A stretch of DNA of 64,000 bases from assembly GCF_900110615.1 (NCBI RefSeq), contig NZ_FOEI01000004.1:186001-250000 (forward strand), in the 5' to 3' direction. Positions 36,266 through 44,526 of the stretch are shown one piece after another; position 1 is the stretch's first letter; every line of letters begins with the position of its first letter. A model generated the notes under the pieces. That model was not told the DNA's origin. It ran no database searches and saw only the letters and a list, made by a program, of their open reading frames with translations. This stretch comes from Flavobacterium urocaniciphilum (GTDB lineage: Bacteria; Bacteroidota; Bacteroidia; Flavobacteriales; Flavobacteriaceae). The translations under genes and the position numbers were made by a program.

Positions 36266-38450
36266 GATGAATACAATTATCAAAAGAGCAAAGAGCCAAG
36301 AATCAAAGACAAAAGTGTTTAAAATCAAAACTACTTTTTACTTTTTACTTTTTACTTGTGTCTTATTTGCCCAAGAACAACCCAAAGATTCTGTAAAATC
36401 GATTGAAGAAGTTTTGATTTACGGAGTTCGAGCTAAAGACAAAAATCCAATTACCTTTACTAATGTTAGCAAAACACAAATTGCACCTCGAAATTTAGGT
36501 CAAGACATTCCGATTCTTTTAAATTATTTACCTTCAGTAGTAACTACAACTGATGCAGGAGCCGGAGTTGGTTATACCTATATGCGTGTTCGTGGATCAG
36601 ATGGTTCTCGTATTAACGTAACCTTGAACGGAATTCCATTTAACGATAGTGAAAGTCAGGGTACGTATTTTGTAAACTTACCTGATTTCGCTTCTTCTTT
36701 AGAAAGCATCCAATTACAACGTGGTGTTGGAACTTCAACAAGTGGTGCTGGTGCTTTTGGAGCGAGTTTAAATTTACAAACTAAAGCTTCTCAACAAAAT
36801 GGTTATGCCGAATTATCGAATTCTATTGGTAGTTTCAATACAAGAAAACACACATTAGCCTTCGGAACAGGTTTACACAACAATTTCGAAATGAATGCTC
36901 GCGTTTCAAAAATCGAATCAGATGGATTTATCGATAGAGCCTCTTCAAATTTATTTGGCTATTATTTCGATGCGAATTACATCACTAAAAACACCATCAT
37001 CAAAGCAATTGCTTTCGGCGGAAAAGAAAAAACGTATCAAGCTTGGTATGGCATTGAAGATGAAGATAAATTAAGAAACGACAGAACTTTCAATCCAGCC
37101 GGAATGTATTTTGATGCAAATGGCGACATGCAATTTTACGATGATGAAACCGATAATTACTGGCAAAATCATTTTCAATTGCATTGGAATCAGAAATTAA
37201 ATTCAAAATGGCAATCGAATGTTGCGTTACACTATACATTAGGGAAAGGATATTTCAAACAATACAAAGAAGATGAAGCTTTCGCGGATTATAATTTAGC
37301 AGATTTTGGTTCAATTACTACAACCGATTTAGTTAGAAAACGTTGGTTAGATAATGATTTCTTCGGAACAACTTTCTCTTTAAACTATAAAAATGAAAAA
37401 ACAGATTTCATCATTGGTGGAGCTGCTAACAAATACCAAGGTAAACATTTTGGAGAAGTAGTTTGGACACAATATTACGTGCCAACAGCCAATAAATATT
37501 ATGATAATTTCGGAAATAAAAATGATGTAAATTTCTATTCGAAAGCTTCACAACAAGTAGGAAAATTTAATGTATTTGCCGATTTACAATACCGTATGGT
37601 TTTCTACCAAGCGAATAGTACAAAGTTTGATGATGTAAACGACACGTTCCGTTTCTTTAATCCGAAAGCTGGTATTACGTATACTTTAAATAATTCTAGT
37701 TCTGTTTATGGTTATTTCGGAATCGCAAACAAAGAACCACGTAGAGATGATTATGAAAATGGAAGTATCAAATCGGAGCGTTTACATGATTTCGAATTAG
37801 GTTATAAATTCAGAAATACTAAAGCTTTTGTAAACATTAATGCGTTCTACATGAAATATAAAAATCAATTAGTTGCTACAGGAGCGTTAAATGATGTTGG
37901 AAGTCCGATTTTTGCAAACAGTGGAAAAAGTTACCGCGCTGGAATTGAAATTGAATCGGCAATTAAACCTTATAAATGGTTAACTGTTGCTCCGAATATT
38001 ACAATTAGCACTAATAAAAACGAAGACTTCTATTTTCAAAGAGATGGAATGTTACAAAATTTAGGCAATACAAATATTGCGTATTCTCCAAATTTAGTAG
38101 CAGGAAACGCCATAACTTTCACACCAATAAATGCGTTACAAATTACATTCTTAACAAAATTTGTGGGCGAACAATTTATGGGAAATATTGATGCTGAAAA
38201 ATCAGTTTTACCAGATTATACCACATCCGATTTAAACATTTCGTACGAATGGAAAATCAATAAAGGAATTAAATCTATTGTATTTTCTGGATTAGTGAAT
38301 AATATTTTTGATAGAACTTACGAATCAAATGGGTATTTCTATACATATGACGATACTTGGAGCGGTCCAGGAACAACAACTATTGAAGGCGCAGGATTTT
38401 ATCCACAAGCTGGAATCAATTTCTTAGCTGGAATGAATTTGAAATTTTAG
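36264..38450 (+). CDS. TonB-dependent receptor, probable thiamine/TPP uptake
   Basis: Outer-membrane gated transporter of 728 residues. The first 38 or so residues hold a signal peptide (hydrophobic core FYFLLFTCVLFAQ) preceded by an unusually long basic segment. Then come a TonB-box-like stretch (KSIEEVLIYG), a plug domain (VSKTQIAPRNLGQDIPILL, MRVRGSDGSRINVTLNGIPFND) and a 22-strand barrel ending in NLKF with terminal Phe. Control by a TPP riboswitch points to thiamine or a derivative as substrate, as proposed for Bacteroidota receptors of the Omr1/OMthi type. Two Met codons (36264, 36267) are possible starts. Transcribed alone and terminated by a hairpin. Confidence 0.92.
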   Translation: MMNTIIKRAKSQESKTKVFKIKTTFYFLLFTCVLFAQEQPKDSVKSIEEVLIYGVRAKDKNPITFTNVSKTQIAPRNLGQDIPILLNYLPSVVTTTDAGAGVGYTYMRVRGSDGSRINVTLNGIPFNDSESQGTYFVNLPDFASSLESIQLQRGVGTSTSGAGAFGASLNLQTKASQQNGYAELSNSIGSFNTRKHTLAFGTGLHNNFEMNARVSKIESDGFIDRASSNLFGYYFDANYITKNTIIKAIAFGGKEKTYQAWYGIEDEDKLRNDRTFNPAGMYFDANGDMQFYDDETDNYWQNHFQLHWNQKLNSKWQSNVALHYTLGKGYFKQYKEDEAFADYNLADFGSITTTDLVRKRWLDNDFFGTTFSLNYKNEKTDFIIGGAANKYQGKHFGEVVWTQYYVPTANKYYDNFGNKNDVNFYSKASQQVGKFNVFADLQYRMVFYQANSTKFDDVNDTFRFFNPKAGITYTLNNSSSVYGYFGIANKEPRRDDYENGSIKSERLHDFELGYKFRNTKAFVNINAFYMKYKNQLVATGALNDVGSPIFANSGKSYRAGIEIESAIKPYKWLTVAPNITISTNKNEDFYFQRDGMLQNLGNTNIAYSPNLVAGNAITFTPINALQITFLTKFVGEQFMGNIDAEKSVLPDYTTSDLNISYEWKINKGIKSIVFSGLVNNIFDRTYESNGYFYTYDDTWSGPGTTTIEGAGFYPQAGINFLAGMNLKF

Positions 38451-38470
38451 TTAGTTTAAATTTTGAAGTT

Positions 38471-38505
38471 AAAAAAAGGTTAGTTGTAATGACTAACCTT
38501 TTTTG
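38471..38505. terminator. Bidirectional terminator
   Basis: AAAAAAAGGTTAGT-TGTAATG-ACTAACCTTTTTT between the TonB receptor gene and the convergent lipoprotein gene. Confidence 0.88.
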
Positions 38506-38520
38506 TTTTTATCTTTTAAT

Positions 38521-38949
38521 TTAGTTATAAACCTTTATAGTAGTTGCATCAATAATTTGTACGCGATACATTTTCATTGGATATTCTTTTCCTGAAGCCA
38601 AACCTGTAAATAAGCTATACTGCGCATCATCACAAGAACAAATTGCATTGATACTACTAATTGACATAGTAGAACAATCAGAAAGTGGTTGATTAGGACA
38701 AGCCGCATCATAAGCTACATAACCGCTTCCTGTATTAAAAACAATAATTCCTCTTACTCCAACTCCCGCTGCATTTACATAAACTGCATTTGATGGGTAT
38801 TGCAAACTCGAATATTGAGGAAAATTCATATTTAAATTGATTTCAAAAGAATAGTTTGGAATATAGGGATTATTGTTAATGGTATTATGATCCTTTTCAC
38901 AAGACAAACAAAACAATAGTAAAACAATTATGCTAAAAAATCTTTTCAT
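38521..38949 (-). CDS. Rieske-like lipoprotein lacking both histidine ligands
   Basis: 142 residues with a lipoprotein signal (LFCLSC, Cys17). The body resembles a Rieske domain: GYVAYDAACPN (Cys84) matches box I and CSCDDAQYSLFTG (Cys104, Cys106) matches box II, with Cys92 available as the usual disulfide partner. Rieske proteins need CxH and CxxH to hold a 2Fe-2S cluster. Here His is replaced by Asn86 and Asp107, so a cluster is unlikely. I recall similar short proteins in flavobacteria, so this is probably a family trait. Function unknown; it sits alone, divergent from greA. Confidence 0.7.
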   Translation of the reverse strand: MKRFFSIIVLLLFCLSCEKDHNTINNNPYIPNYSFEINLNMNFPQYSSLQYPSNAVYVNAAGVGVRGIIVFNTGSGYVAYDAACPNQPLSDCSTMSISSINAICSCDDAQYSLFTGLASGKEYPMKMYRVQIIDATTIKVYN

Positions 38950-38986
38950 TTTTGTATTTTATTATAGATATCAAATTTAATTTATT

Positions 38987-39042
38987 TATATTTGACAAAC
39001 TAATTTAGTAAACGAAAATTATTTAAATAAATTATATCTTTG
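38987..39042 (+). promoter_or_regulatory. greA promoter region with two -7 candidates
   Basis: TATATTTG (38987-38994) and TATCTTTG (39035-39042) both fit TAnnTTTG. Neither has a clear TTG at the right distance. The second is nearer and followed by a hairpin. Confidence 0.5.
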
Positions 39043-39049
39043 TAAAAAG

Positions 39050-39074
39050 AATCCCATCGTTGTGGGATTTTTTC
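39050..39074 (+). promoter_or_regulatory. Terminator-like hairpin in the greA leader
   Basis: AATCCCA (39050-39056) pairs with TGGGATT (39063-39069), followed by TTTTTTC. The upstream gene is divergent, so this cannot end a plus-strand gene; it lies within the greA 5' UTR and may attenuate it. Confidence 0.6.
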
Positions 39075-39096
39075 TATTTTATAAATTAATGAAGTT

Positions 39097-39573
39097 ATGA
39101 GCGCAGTATCTTATTACACAGTTGAAGGATTAAAAAAATTAAAAGACGAGTTAGAACAACTAAAATCTATAGAACGCCCAAAAGCATCACAAGCCATCGC
39201 TGAAGCAAGAGATAAAGGAGATTTATCTGAAAATGCAGAATATGATGCTGCAAAAGAAGCGCAAGGATTATTAGAAATGAAAATAGCAAAAATGGAAGAA
39301 TTAGTTTCTAACGCTAGAATCATTGACGAATCTACTTTAGATTTATCTAAAGCTTTAGTACTTTCAACAGTAAAAATAAAAAATCAAACGAACGGAATGG
39401 AACTAAAATATACTTTGGTTGCAGAAAGTGAAGCTGATTTAAAAACAGGAAAAATATCGGTAACTTCTCCAATTGGAAAAGGGTTATTAGGTAAAAAAGT
39501 AGGTGAAATTGCTGAAATTAGTGTTCCAAACGGAAAATTAAATTTCGAAATTTTAGAAATTACACGTGACTAA
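39097..39573 (+). CDS. greA: Transcription elongation factor GreA
   Basis: Rescues backtracked RNA polymerase by stimulating transcript cleavage. It is 158 residues, normal length. The N-terminal coiled coil carries the catalytic acidic tip in DKGDLSENAEYDAAKE (Asp42 and Glu45, equivalent to E. coli Asp41/Glu44). The C-terminal FKBP-like domain has ISVTSPIGKGLLGKKVGEI. It is preceded by a terminator-like leader hairpin and followed 121 bases later by the HIT gene. Confidence 0.97.
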   Translation: MSAVSYYTVEGLKKLKDELEQLKSIERPKASQAIAEARDKGDLSENAEYDAAKEAQGLLEMKIAKMEELVSNARIIDESTLDLSKALVLSTVKIKNQTNGMELKYTLVAESEADLKTGKISVTSPIGKGLLGKKVGEIAEISVPNGKLNFEILEITRD

Positions 39574-39694
39574 GACAATTTGCCGATTAGGCAATATGTC
39601 TATGTGCCAATTTAAAAAGTAATCAGAAAATTAGTTTATTTTCACAAAGTAAATCATTGAAAATTGGCTAATTGACAAATTGAAAATTAATACT
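39574..39694. repeat. Degenerate spacer between greA and the HIT gene
   Basis: Contains the inverted repeat TTGCC-GATTA-GGCAA and several variants of AATTGGCTAATTGACAAATTG. No promoter or coding signal is evident. The wording is like other spacers in this window (2377-2440, 43723-43821, 44743-44834). Confidence 0.4.
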
Positions 39695-40084
39695 ATGAGT
39701 TCTATTTTCACAAAAATCATCAACGGTGAAATTCCGTGTTATAAAATAACAGAAACGGAAGATTTTATTGCTTTTTTGGATGTTAATCCGAATGCTAAAG
39801 GACATACTTTATGTGTACCGAAGCAGGAAATCAATAAAATTTTCGACATGGAAGAAGAACTATATTTGGGGTTAATGGCTTTTTCTAGAAAAGTAGCCAT
39901 TGCTTTAGAAAAAACAGTTCCTTGTAAAAGAATTGGTGTTGCAGTTGTAGGTTTAGAAGTACCACACGTACACGTTCATCTAATTCCTCTACACGATATG
40001 GACGATATGCGTTTTCAACGAAAAACAGCTTTAACTCCAGAAGAATTTACAACATTAGCCAGTCAAATTGCTGAAAATTTATAA
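39695..40084 (+). CDS. HIT-family nucleotide-binding protein (HinT-like)
   Basis: Histidine-triad hydrolase acting on nucleoside phosphoramidates or related compounds. The start at 39695 gives MSSIFTKIINGEIPCYKI, the family N-terminus (129 residues); an upstream in-frame codon at 39680 adds five residues and is unlikely. The catalytic triad reads VPHVHVHLIPL near residue 93. The greA-HIT pairing is frequent in Bacteroidota. It ends in a terminator at 40091-40128. Confidence 0.93.
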   Translation: MSSIFTKIINGEIPCYKITETEDFIAFLDVNPNAKGHTLCVPKQEINKIFDMEEELYLGLMAFSRKVAIALEKTVPCKRIGVAVVGLEVPHVHVHLIPLHDMDDMRFQRKTALTPEEFTTLASQIAENL

Positions 40085-40090
40085 AACTTA

Positions 40091-40128
40091 CATCCACAAA
40101 TTTTAATACAGTTTGTGGATTTTTTTTG
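40091..40128 (+). terminator. HIT gene terminator
   Basis: ATCCACAAA (40092-40100) and TTTGTGGAT (40112-40120) around an 11-base loop, followed by seven more T. Confidence 0.8.
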
Positions 40129-40136
40129 TTTTAAAT

Positions 40137-41036
40137 ATGAAAAAACTCATCCTCTTTTTATTATTTACAAACTGTATATTTTCACAAGAAGTTCCTTCTG
40201 AAAACTATATTTGGTTCTACAATCATGTTAACGAAAATGGAATTGATGCCATTATTGGAGCCAAAAATTGTTATATTAGAGAAGAAGCATCTACTAACAG
40301 CTCTTTAAAAGATTCTTTGCAAATTGGCACTAAAATCAAAATCATTAAAAACACTGAAGAATACCTCAACATTAAAGGTTTAAGTTTATCTTGGGTTGAA
40401 ATTGAATATCAAAAAAACAATTCAATTATGACTGGTTTTCTTTGGAAAGGTTTTATCGCATTAGGATACACTACAAGAGGAAACACTACTTTTTTAACGA
40501 CAATTGATTCTAAATACACCAAAAAAGTAAAAAATGAATATGGCGAATTTGATACAGAATTTTATAAAATTTCAATTAAAGCAATAAATTCCGACAATCA
40601 AATTATTGGCGAAAAATCATTTTCAAATCAACTTGCAGAAAGTCTGTTTTTTCAAAATTCAGCAATTAATAGTTGGGGATTAAAAGACTTAAAAGACATT
40701 TATCGAATTTCTTTTAGTGGTGAAGCCTGCGGTATTCCAACTTATCATAATTATTTTGGCTGGAATGGAAAAGAATTTCTAGCACTTCCTGAAAAAATGG
40801 ATGTTGGCGATGCAGGAGCTTATTATCACAACGAAGAATTCATTTTTCCAAAAGAAAAAGGTGGACAACCTAATACAATTATTAAAAACATAACAGAAGC
40901 TGAAAATACAGACGATAGTTTGGAAAGTTATAGTTTTTTAGTAAAAAAATCGATCGAATATTACTCTTGGGATGGTAAAAATTTCAAATTAATTAAAACC
41001 AAAAAATTGAAACCCTACATTGAAAAAGAAAATTAA
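40137..41036 (+). CDS. Exported SH3-like domain protein of unknown function
   Basis: I start at 40137, giving MKKLILFLLFTNCIFSQ, a clean signal peptide; the in-frame start at 40113 lies in the terminator T-run. The total is 299 residues. Residues about 38-105 look like a bacterial SH3 domain: AKNCYIREEASTNSSLKDSLQIGTKI (in pieces) then WVEIEYQ and GFLWKGFIAL. The second half is beta-rich with a conserved-looking GEACGIPTYHNYFGWNG stretch and no family I recognise. Its 3' end overlaps the convergent histidine kinase gene by four bases. Confidence 0.7.
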   Translation: MKKLILFLLFTNCIFSQEVPSENYIWFYNHVNENGIDAIIGAKNCYIREEASTNSSLKDSLQIGTKIKIIKNTEEYLNIKGLSLSWVEIEYQKNNSIMTGFLWKGFIALGYTTRGNTTFLTTIDSKYTKKVKNEYGEFDTEFYKISIKAINSDNQIIGEKSFSNQLAESLFFQNSAINSWGLKDLKDIYRISFSGEACGIPTYHNYFGWNGKEFLALPEKMDVGDAGAYYHNEEFIFPKEKGGQPNTIIKNITEAENTDDSLESYSFLVKKSIEYYSWDGKNFKLIKTKKLKPYIEKEN

Positions 41037-42181
41037 TTTTCTTTTCTAAAACTCATTTGCATGGTTGTTCCTTTTCCTAATTCGGAATGCACCACTCGAA
41101 TTTTACCTTTATGATATTCTTGTACAATTCTTTTCGTAAGCGACAACCCTAATCCCCAACCTCTTTTTTTAGAAGTATAACCGGGCTCAAAAACCGTTTT
41201 AAATTTATTTTTAGGAATACCAACTCCTGTATCAACAATAGTGATGTATACATTATTATCGCCTTCAACAATTTCAATAGATAGTTTCCCTTTTCCTTTC
41301 ATCGCATCGATGGCATTTTTTACTAAATTTTCAATTGTCCAACTGTGTAAGGTCGGATTAATTAAAGCATAAATTGGTTTTTCGGGCGCTCTAAACTCAA
41401 ATAAAACTTGTTTAGAAACTCTCGATTGTAAATATTCAAAAGATGCTTTTGTTTGCTCTACAATATTCATTTTTTCCAGAATGGGCTCACTTCCAATTTT
41501 AGAAAAACGATCGGTAATAGTTTGTAAGCGATTGATGTCTTTTTCAATTTCTGTAATGGTAGTTTCATCAATATTTTCCAATTTTAACAACTCCAACCAA
41601 CCAATTAAAGACGACAAAGGTGTACCAATTTGATGCGCCGTTTCTTTCGCCATACCCGCCCAAAGTTTGTTTTGGGTTGCCATTTTGGTTGCACGATAAA
41701 AATTATATACCACACCGCCAAATAAGAACGCTACTAATAATAATGCAATTGGATAATATTTTAGTTTATTTAACATTGGCGAATCACCATAATAAACCAA
41801 ATTATAATCGTTTGGTGCAAATTGAACTTTTATAGGATTGTTTTGATTTTTAATCGTATTTAAAAACGCTTTGACTTTTAGGGAATCATTTTCTATCGTA
41901 CCTAAATTCAAATTACTTAAAATGACACCTTTTTTATCGGTAAGAATTAGCGGAATATTTTTATTGTTTTCAATGATAAAAGTAGGTAAAGAAATGTCTG
42001 CATCAATATCTGAATTTCTAATATTTTTTAATGCTTTTGCCCAAAGTTCTACTTTACTACGTTCTTCTTCTTTAAAAATTTGAAAAAGTAAATAGGTATT
42101 CCATAAAATGAAAGTAGCAATTAAAAACGAGGAAACAATAATGACCCAACGCGTAAGATTTCTTTTTTCAGAGAATTGCAT
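41033..42181 (-). CDS. Sensor histidine kinase
   Basis: Membrane sensor kinase of 382 residues: TM1 about 13-33, a periplasmic sensor region of roughly 105 residues, TM2 about 143-160, then the kinase. The H-box AHQIGTPLSSLIGW has the phosphorylated His183. The ATPase has N-box NLVKNAIDAM, G1 DTGVGIP and G2 GWGLGLSL. There is no HAMP or PAS domain. The H-box with Gln-Ile-Gly-Thr-Pro is the form usual in this Bacteroidota group. No response regulator gene is adjacent, so it is an orphan here. Confidence 0.92.
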   Translation of the reverse strand: MQFSEKRNLTRWVIIVSSFLIATFILWNTYLLFQIFKEEERSKVELWAKALKNIRNSDIDADISLPTFIIENNKNIPLILTDKKGVILSNLNLGTIENDSLKVKAFLNTIKNQNNPIKVQFAPNDYNLVYYGDSPMLNKLKYYPIALLLVAFLFGGVVYNFYRATKMATQNKLWAGMAKETAHQIGTPLSSLIGWLELLKLENIDETTITEIEKDINRLQTITDRFSKIGSEPILEKMNIVEQTKASFEYLQSRVSKQVLFEFRAPEKPIYALINPTLHSWTIENLVKNAIDAMKGKGKLSIEIVEGDNNVYITIVDTGVGIPKNKFKTVFEPGYTSKKRGWGLGLSLTKRIVQEYHKGKIRVVHSELGKGTTMQMSFRKEN

Positions 42182-42262
42182 GTAACGTATTTTAAGTAAA
42201 AATAATAAAAAGTGAATAGTGATTAGAGAATAGTGAATAGTTTTTTTGATTTTTTTAAATGA

Positions 42263-42379
42263 GCCACGAATTCACGAATTAAAAAATCACATAAAATTGA
42301 TATCGACTTGGTCGATTAATAATTCGAATTAAAAATTAGAACTTAATTTTTCAAGAAAATAAATTCGAAAATTCGTGGC
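42263..42379. repeat. Palindromic dispersed repeat, copy 1 (117 bp)
   Basis: Begins GCCACGAATTCACGAATT and ends ATTCGTGGC, so its ends are inverted complements. The centre carries ATCGACTTGGTC and ATTCGAATT. The same layout occurs at 63687-63805. It lies in the 271-base gap between the histidine kinase and the flavin reductase gene. No ORF. Confidence 0.8.
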
Positions 42380-42430
42380 AAAAAAGTAACAAGATTCCCA
42401 AAAAGTAATAATCAATAATTGGATTTGCTT

Positions 42431-42438
42431 TATATTTG
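42431..42438 (+). promoter_or_regulatory. Flavin reductase gene promoter, -7 element
   Basis: TATATTTG, 14 bases before the ATG, which implies a very short 5' UTR. No properly spaced -33 TTG. Confidence 0.5.
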
Positions 42439-42452
42439 TAAAAATTTATTTC

Positions 42453-43328
42453 ATGTTAAGCATTAATCCAAAAGAAATTGCACCAGCAAAATTACAAGGC
42501 TATTTACAAAGTGCAGTTGCACCAAGACCAATCGCATTTGCAAGTACAATCGACGAAAATGGAAATCCGAATTTATCGCCATTTAGTTTTTTCAATGTTT
42601 TTAGTAGTAACCCACCTATTTTAATTTTTTCTCCAGCGAGAAGAGTTCGAGACAATACTATTAAACACACCTTAATTAATGCGGATAGCACAAGAGAAGT
42701 AGTAATTAATATTGTAAATTACGACATCGTTCAGCAAGCTAGTTTATCAAGTACAGAATATCCAGATGGGGTTAATGAGTTTGAAAAAGCTGGATTTACG
42801 ATGTTATCTTCTGATATTGTAAAACCATTTAGAGTTGCTGAAAGTCCGGTTCAATTTGAATGCAAAATTAACGACATAATTGCTTTAGGTGATCAAGGTG
42901 GCGCAGGAAATTTAGTAATTTGCGAAGTAGTTAAAATTCATATCAGTGAAAGCATTTTAGACGAAAACCAAATGATTGACCAACATAAAATCGATTTAGT
43001 TTCTCGTTTAGGTGGCAACTGGTATAGTCGTGCTAATGCAGGATTATTTGAAGTAGAAAAACCATTAACTACTTTAGGAATTGGAGTAGATAACATTCCG
43101 ACTTTTATCAAAGAAAGTGGTTATTTTAATGGTAACGATTTAGGTAAATTAGGAAACATAGAAAATATTCCAACTGAAGAAGAAATTACTATATTTGTAA
43201 ACGAAAATTTTGAAGTGAAAGCTGTTTTAAGTTCAGACGATTTAGACACAAAATTCTCAAAAGCAAAAGAATATTTAGATAATAATCAGGTAATTAATGC
43301 TTGGAAATTATTATTAGCAGAAAAATAA
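42453..43328 (+). CDS. Flavin reductase / FMN-binding split-barrel protein
   Basis: 291 residues. The N-terminal 200 or so form the flavin reductase-like split barrel: QSAVAPRPIAFASTIDENGNPNLSPFSFFNVFSSNPP is the FMN-binding region (in pieces). The family includes NAD(P)H:flavin oxidoreductases that feed monooxygenases, but many members have no known partner. The last 80 or so residues are a helical tail not needed for the fold (NIPTEEEITIF and so on). No monooxygenase is nearby. The next gene starts 13 bases later. Confidence 0.87.
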   Translation: MLSINPKEIAPAKLQGYLQSAVAPRPIAFASTIDENGNPNLSPFSFFNVFSSNPPILIFSPARRVRDNTIKHTLINADSTREVVINIVNYDIVQQASLSSTEYPDGVNEFEKAGFTMLSSDIVKPFRVAESPVQFECKINDIIALGDQGGAGNLVICEVVKIHISESILDENQMIDQHKIDLVSRLGGNWYSRANAGLFEVEKPLTTLGIGVDNIPTFIKESGYFNGNDLGKLGNIENIPTEEEITIFVNENFEVKAVLSSDDLDTKFSKAKEYLDNNQVINAWKLLLAEK

Positions 43329-43341
43329 ATTATTTTAGATT

Positions 43342-43722
43342 ATGGAAGTTATTGGAAAAATCAAAGTCATTAACCCTACACAAGAAGTTAGTGCATCATT
43401 CAAAAAAAGAGAATTAGTAGTTACTACTGAAGAGCAGTATCCTCAACATATTTCTATTGAATTTCAACAAGCAAAAGTTGACGATTTAAATTCATTTCAA
43501 GTTGGAGAACAAGTAAAAGTTTCTATCAATTTAAGAGGTAGAGAATGGACATCTCCACAAGGTGAAGTAAAACATTTCAACACTATTACAGGTTGGAGAA
43601 TTGAAAGATTAGTTGCTGCAGCTCCAGCTAGCGCACCTGAAATGCCTCCAATGCCTGCTGCAGACGCCTTTGCTCCTGCAACAAACTTTAACGAAGAAGA
43701 ACACGACGATTTACCATTTTAA
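43342..43722 (+). CDS. DUF3127 protein, OB-fold-like with SSB-type C-terminal tip
   Basis: 126 residues. The first 90 or so match DUF3127 (IGKIKVINPTQEVSASFKKRELVV, RGREWTSPQGEVKHFNTITGWRIERL, in pieces), a small Bacteroidota family that looks like an OB fold related to SSB. A Pro/Ala/Met-rich linker then leads to EEEHDDLPF. That ending is the SSB C-terminal tip (DDDIPF in E. coli), which recruits repair and replication proteins. I infer single-stranded DNA binding or competition for SSB partners. Cotranscribed with the flavin reductase gene. Confidence 0.85.
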   Translation: MEVIGKIKVINPTQEVSASFKKRELVVTTEEQYPQHISIEFQQAKVDDLNSFQVGEQVKVSINLRGREWTSPQGEVKHFNTITGWRIERLVAAAPASAPEMPPMPAADAFAPATNFNEEEHDDLPF

Positions 43723-43745
43723 AAGTTAGAAGTCAGAATATAGAA

Positions 43746-43784
43746 GTCAGAAGTTAAGCATTTACTTAATTTCTGGCTTTTTAA
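43746..43784 (+). terminator. Terminator after the DUF3127 gene
   Basis: GTCAGAAGTTAAG (43746-43758) pairs with CTTAATTTCTGGC (43765-43777), followed by TTTTTAATTT. Upstream copies of AGAAGTCAGAA show it grew out of a short tandem-like spacer. Confidence 0.75.
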
Positions 43785-43821
43785 TTTAACTGAATTCTAA
43801 ATTCTAATTTCTGAATTCCAA

Positions 43822-44457
43822 ATGCATTTCCTTACCAAAGATTTATACTTTCCTCCTATTGAAGAAACTTCTTCTGAAGGCATTATTGCTGTTGGTGGCG
43901 ATTTGTCTCCTGAGCGACTTCTATTAGCCTACAGTAACGGTATTTTTCCTTGGTATAATGAAGATGAGCCCATTTTATGGTGGTGCCCGGAAGAAAGAAT
44001 GGTCTTGTTTTTTGACGATTTACGCATCACGAAAAGCATGCGAAACATCATTAATCGTCAAGAATTTAAAGTAACTTTCAATACTGCGTTTGAAGAAGTA
44101 ATTACCAATTGTCAACAAGCAGTTAGAAAAGAACAAGATGGCACTTGGATTACTAAAGACATTGTAAAAGCCTACGTAAAATTACATGAATTGGGTTATG
44201 CAAAAAGTGTAGAAGTTTGGAAAAACGATGAATTGGTTGGCGGCTTATACGGTATCGATTTAGGTGATGTTTTTTGTGGAGAAAGTATGTTTTCCAAAGT
44301 TTCTAATGCCAGTAAAGTTGCTTTTATTCATTTAGCAAAACAATTAGAAATGGCTAACTACAAAATATTAGATTGTCAAGTTTATAACGATCATTTAGCC
44401 AGTTTAGGTTGTGTAGAAATTGATCGCGACGATTTTTTAATGATTTTGAAGAGTTAG
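43822..44457 (+). CDS. aat: Leucyl/phenylalanyl-tRNA--protein transferase
   Basis: Adds Leu or Phe to proteins with N-terminal Lys or Arg, marking them for ClpAP (N-degron pathway). It is 211 residues. Family motifs: FPPIEETSSEGIIAVGGDLSPERLLLAYSNGIFPWY (in pieces) at the start, WWCPEERMVL, and GGLYGIDLGDVFCGESMFS in the catalytic core. It keeps the conserved substrate-binding region of E. coli Aat. It stands alone after a terminator. Confidence 0.96.
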   Translation: MHFLTKDLYFPPIEETSSEGIIAVGGDLSPERLLLAYSNGIFPWYNEDEPILWWCPEERMVLFFDDLRITKSMRNIINRQEFKVTFNTAFEEVITNCQQAVRKEQDGTWITKDIVKAYVKLHELGYAKSVEVWKNDELVGGLYGIDLGDVFCGESMFSKVSNASKVAFIHLAKQLEMANYKILDCQVYNDHLASLGCVEIDRDDFLMILKS

Positions 44458-44526
44458 TTGTAACGCATAGATTCACATAGAAACACAGCGATTTGCTAAG
44501 TTTAGCATAAAAATCTAACTGAATAG

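Noticed and set aside
36340..36360. Triple ACTTTTT tandem in the TonB receptor signal peptide
   Set aside because: It simply encodes the Phe/Leu-rich hydrophobic core; a phase-variable tract is conceivable but seven-base units are imperfect and short.
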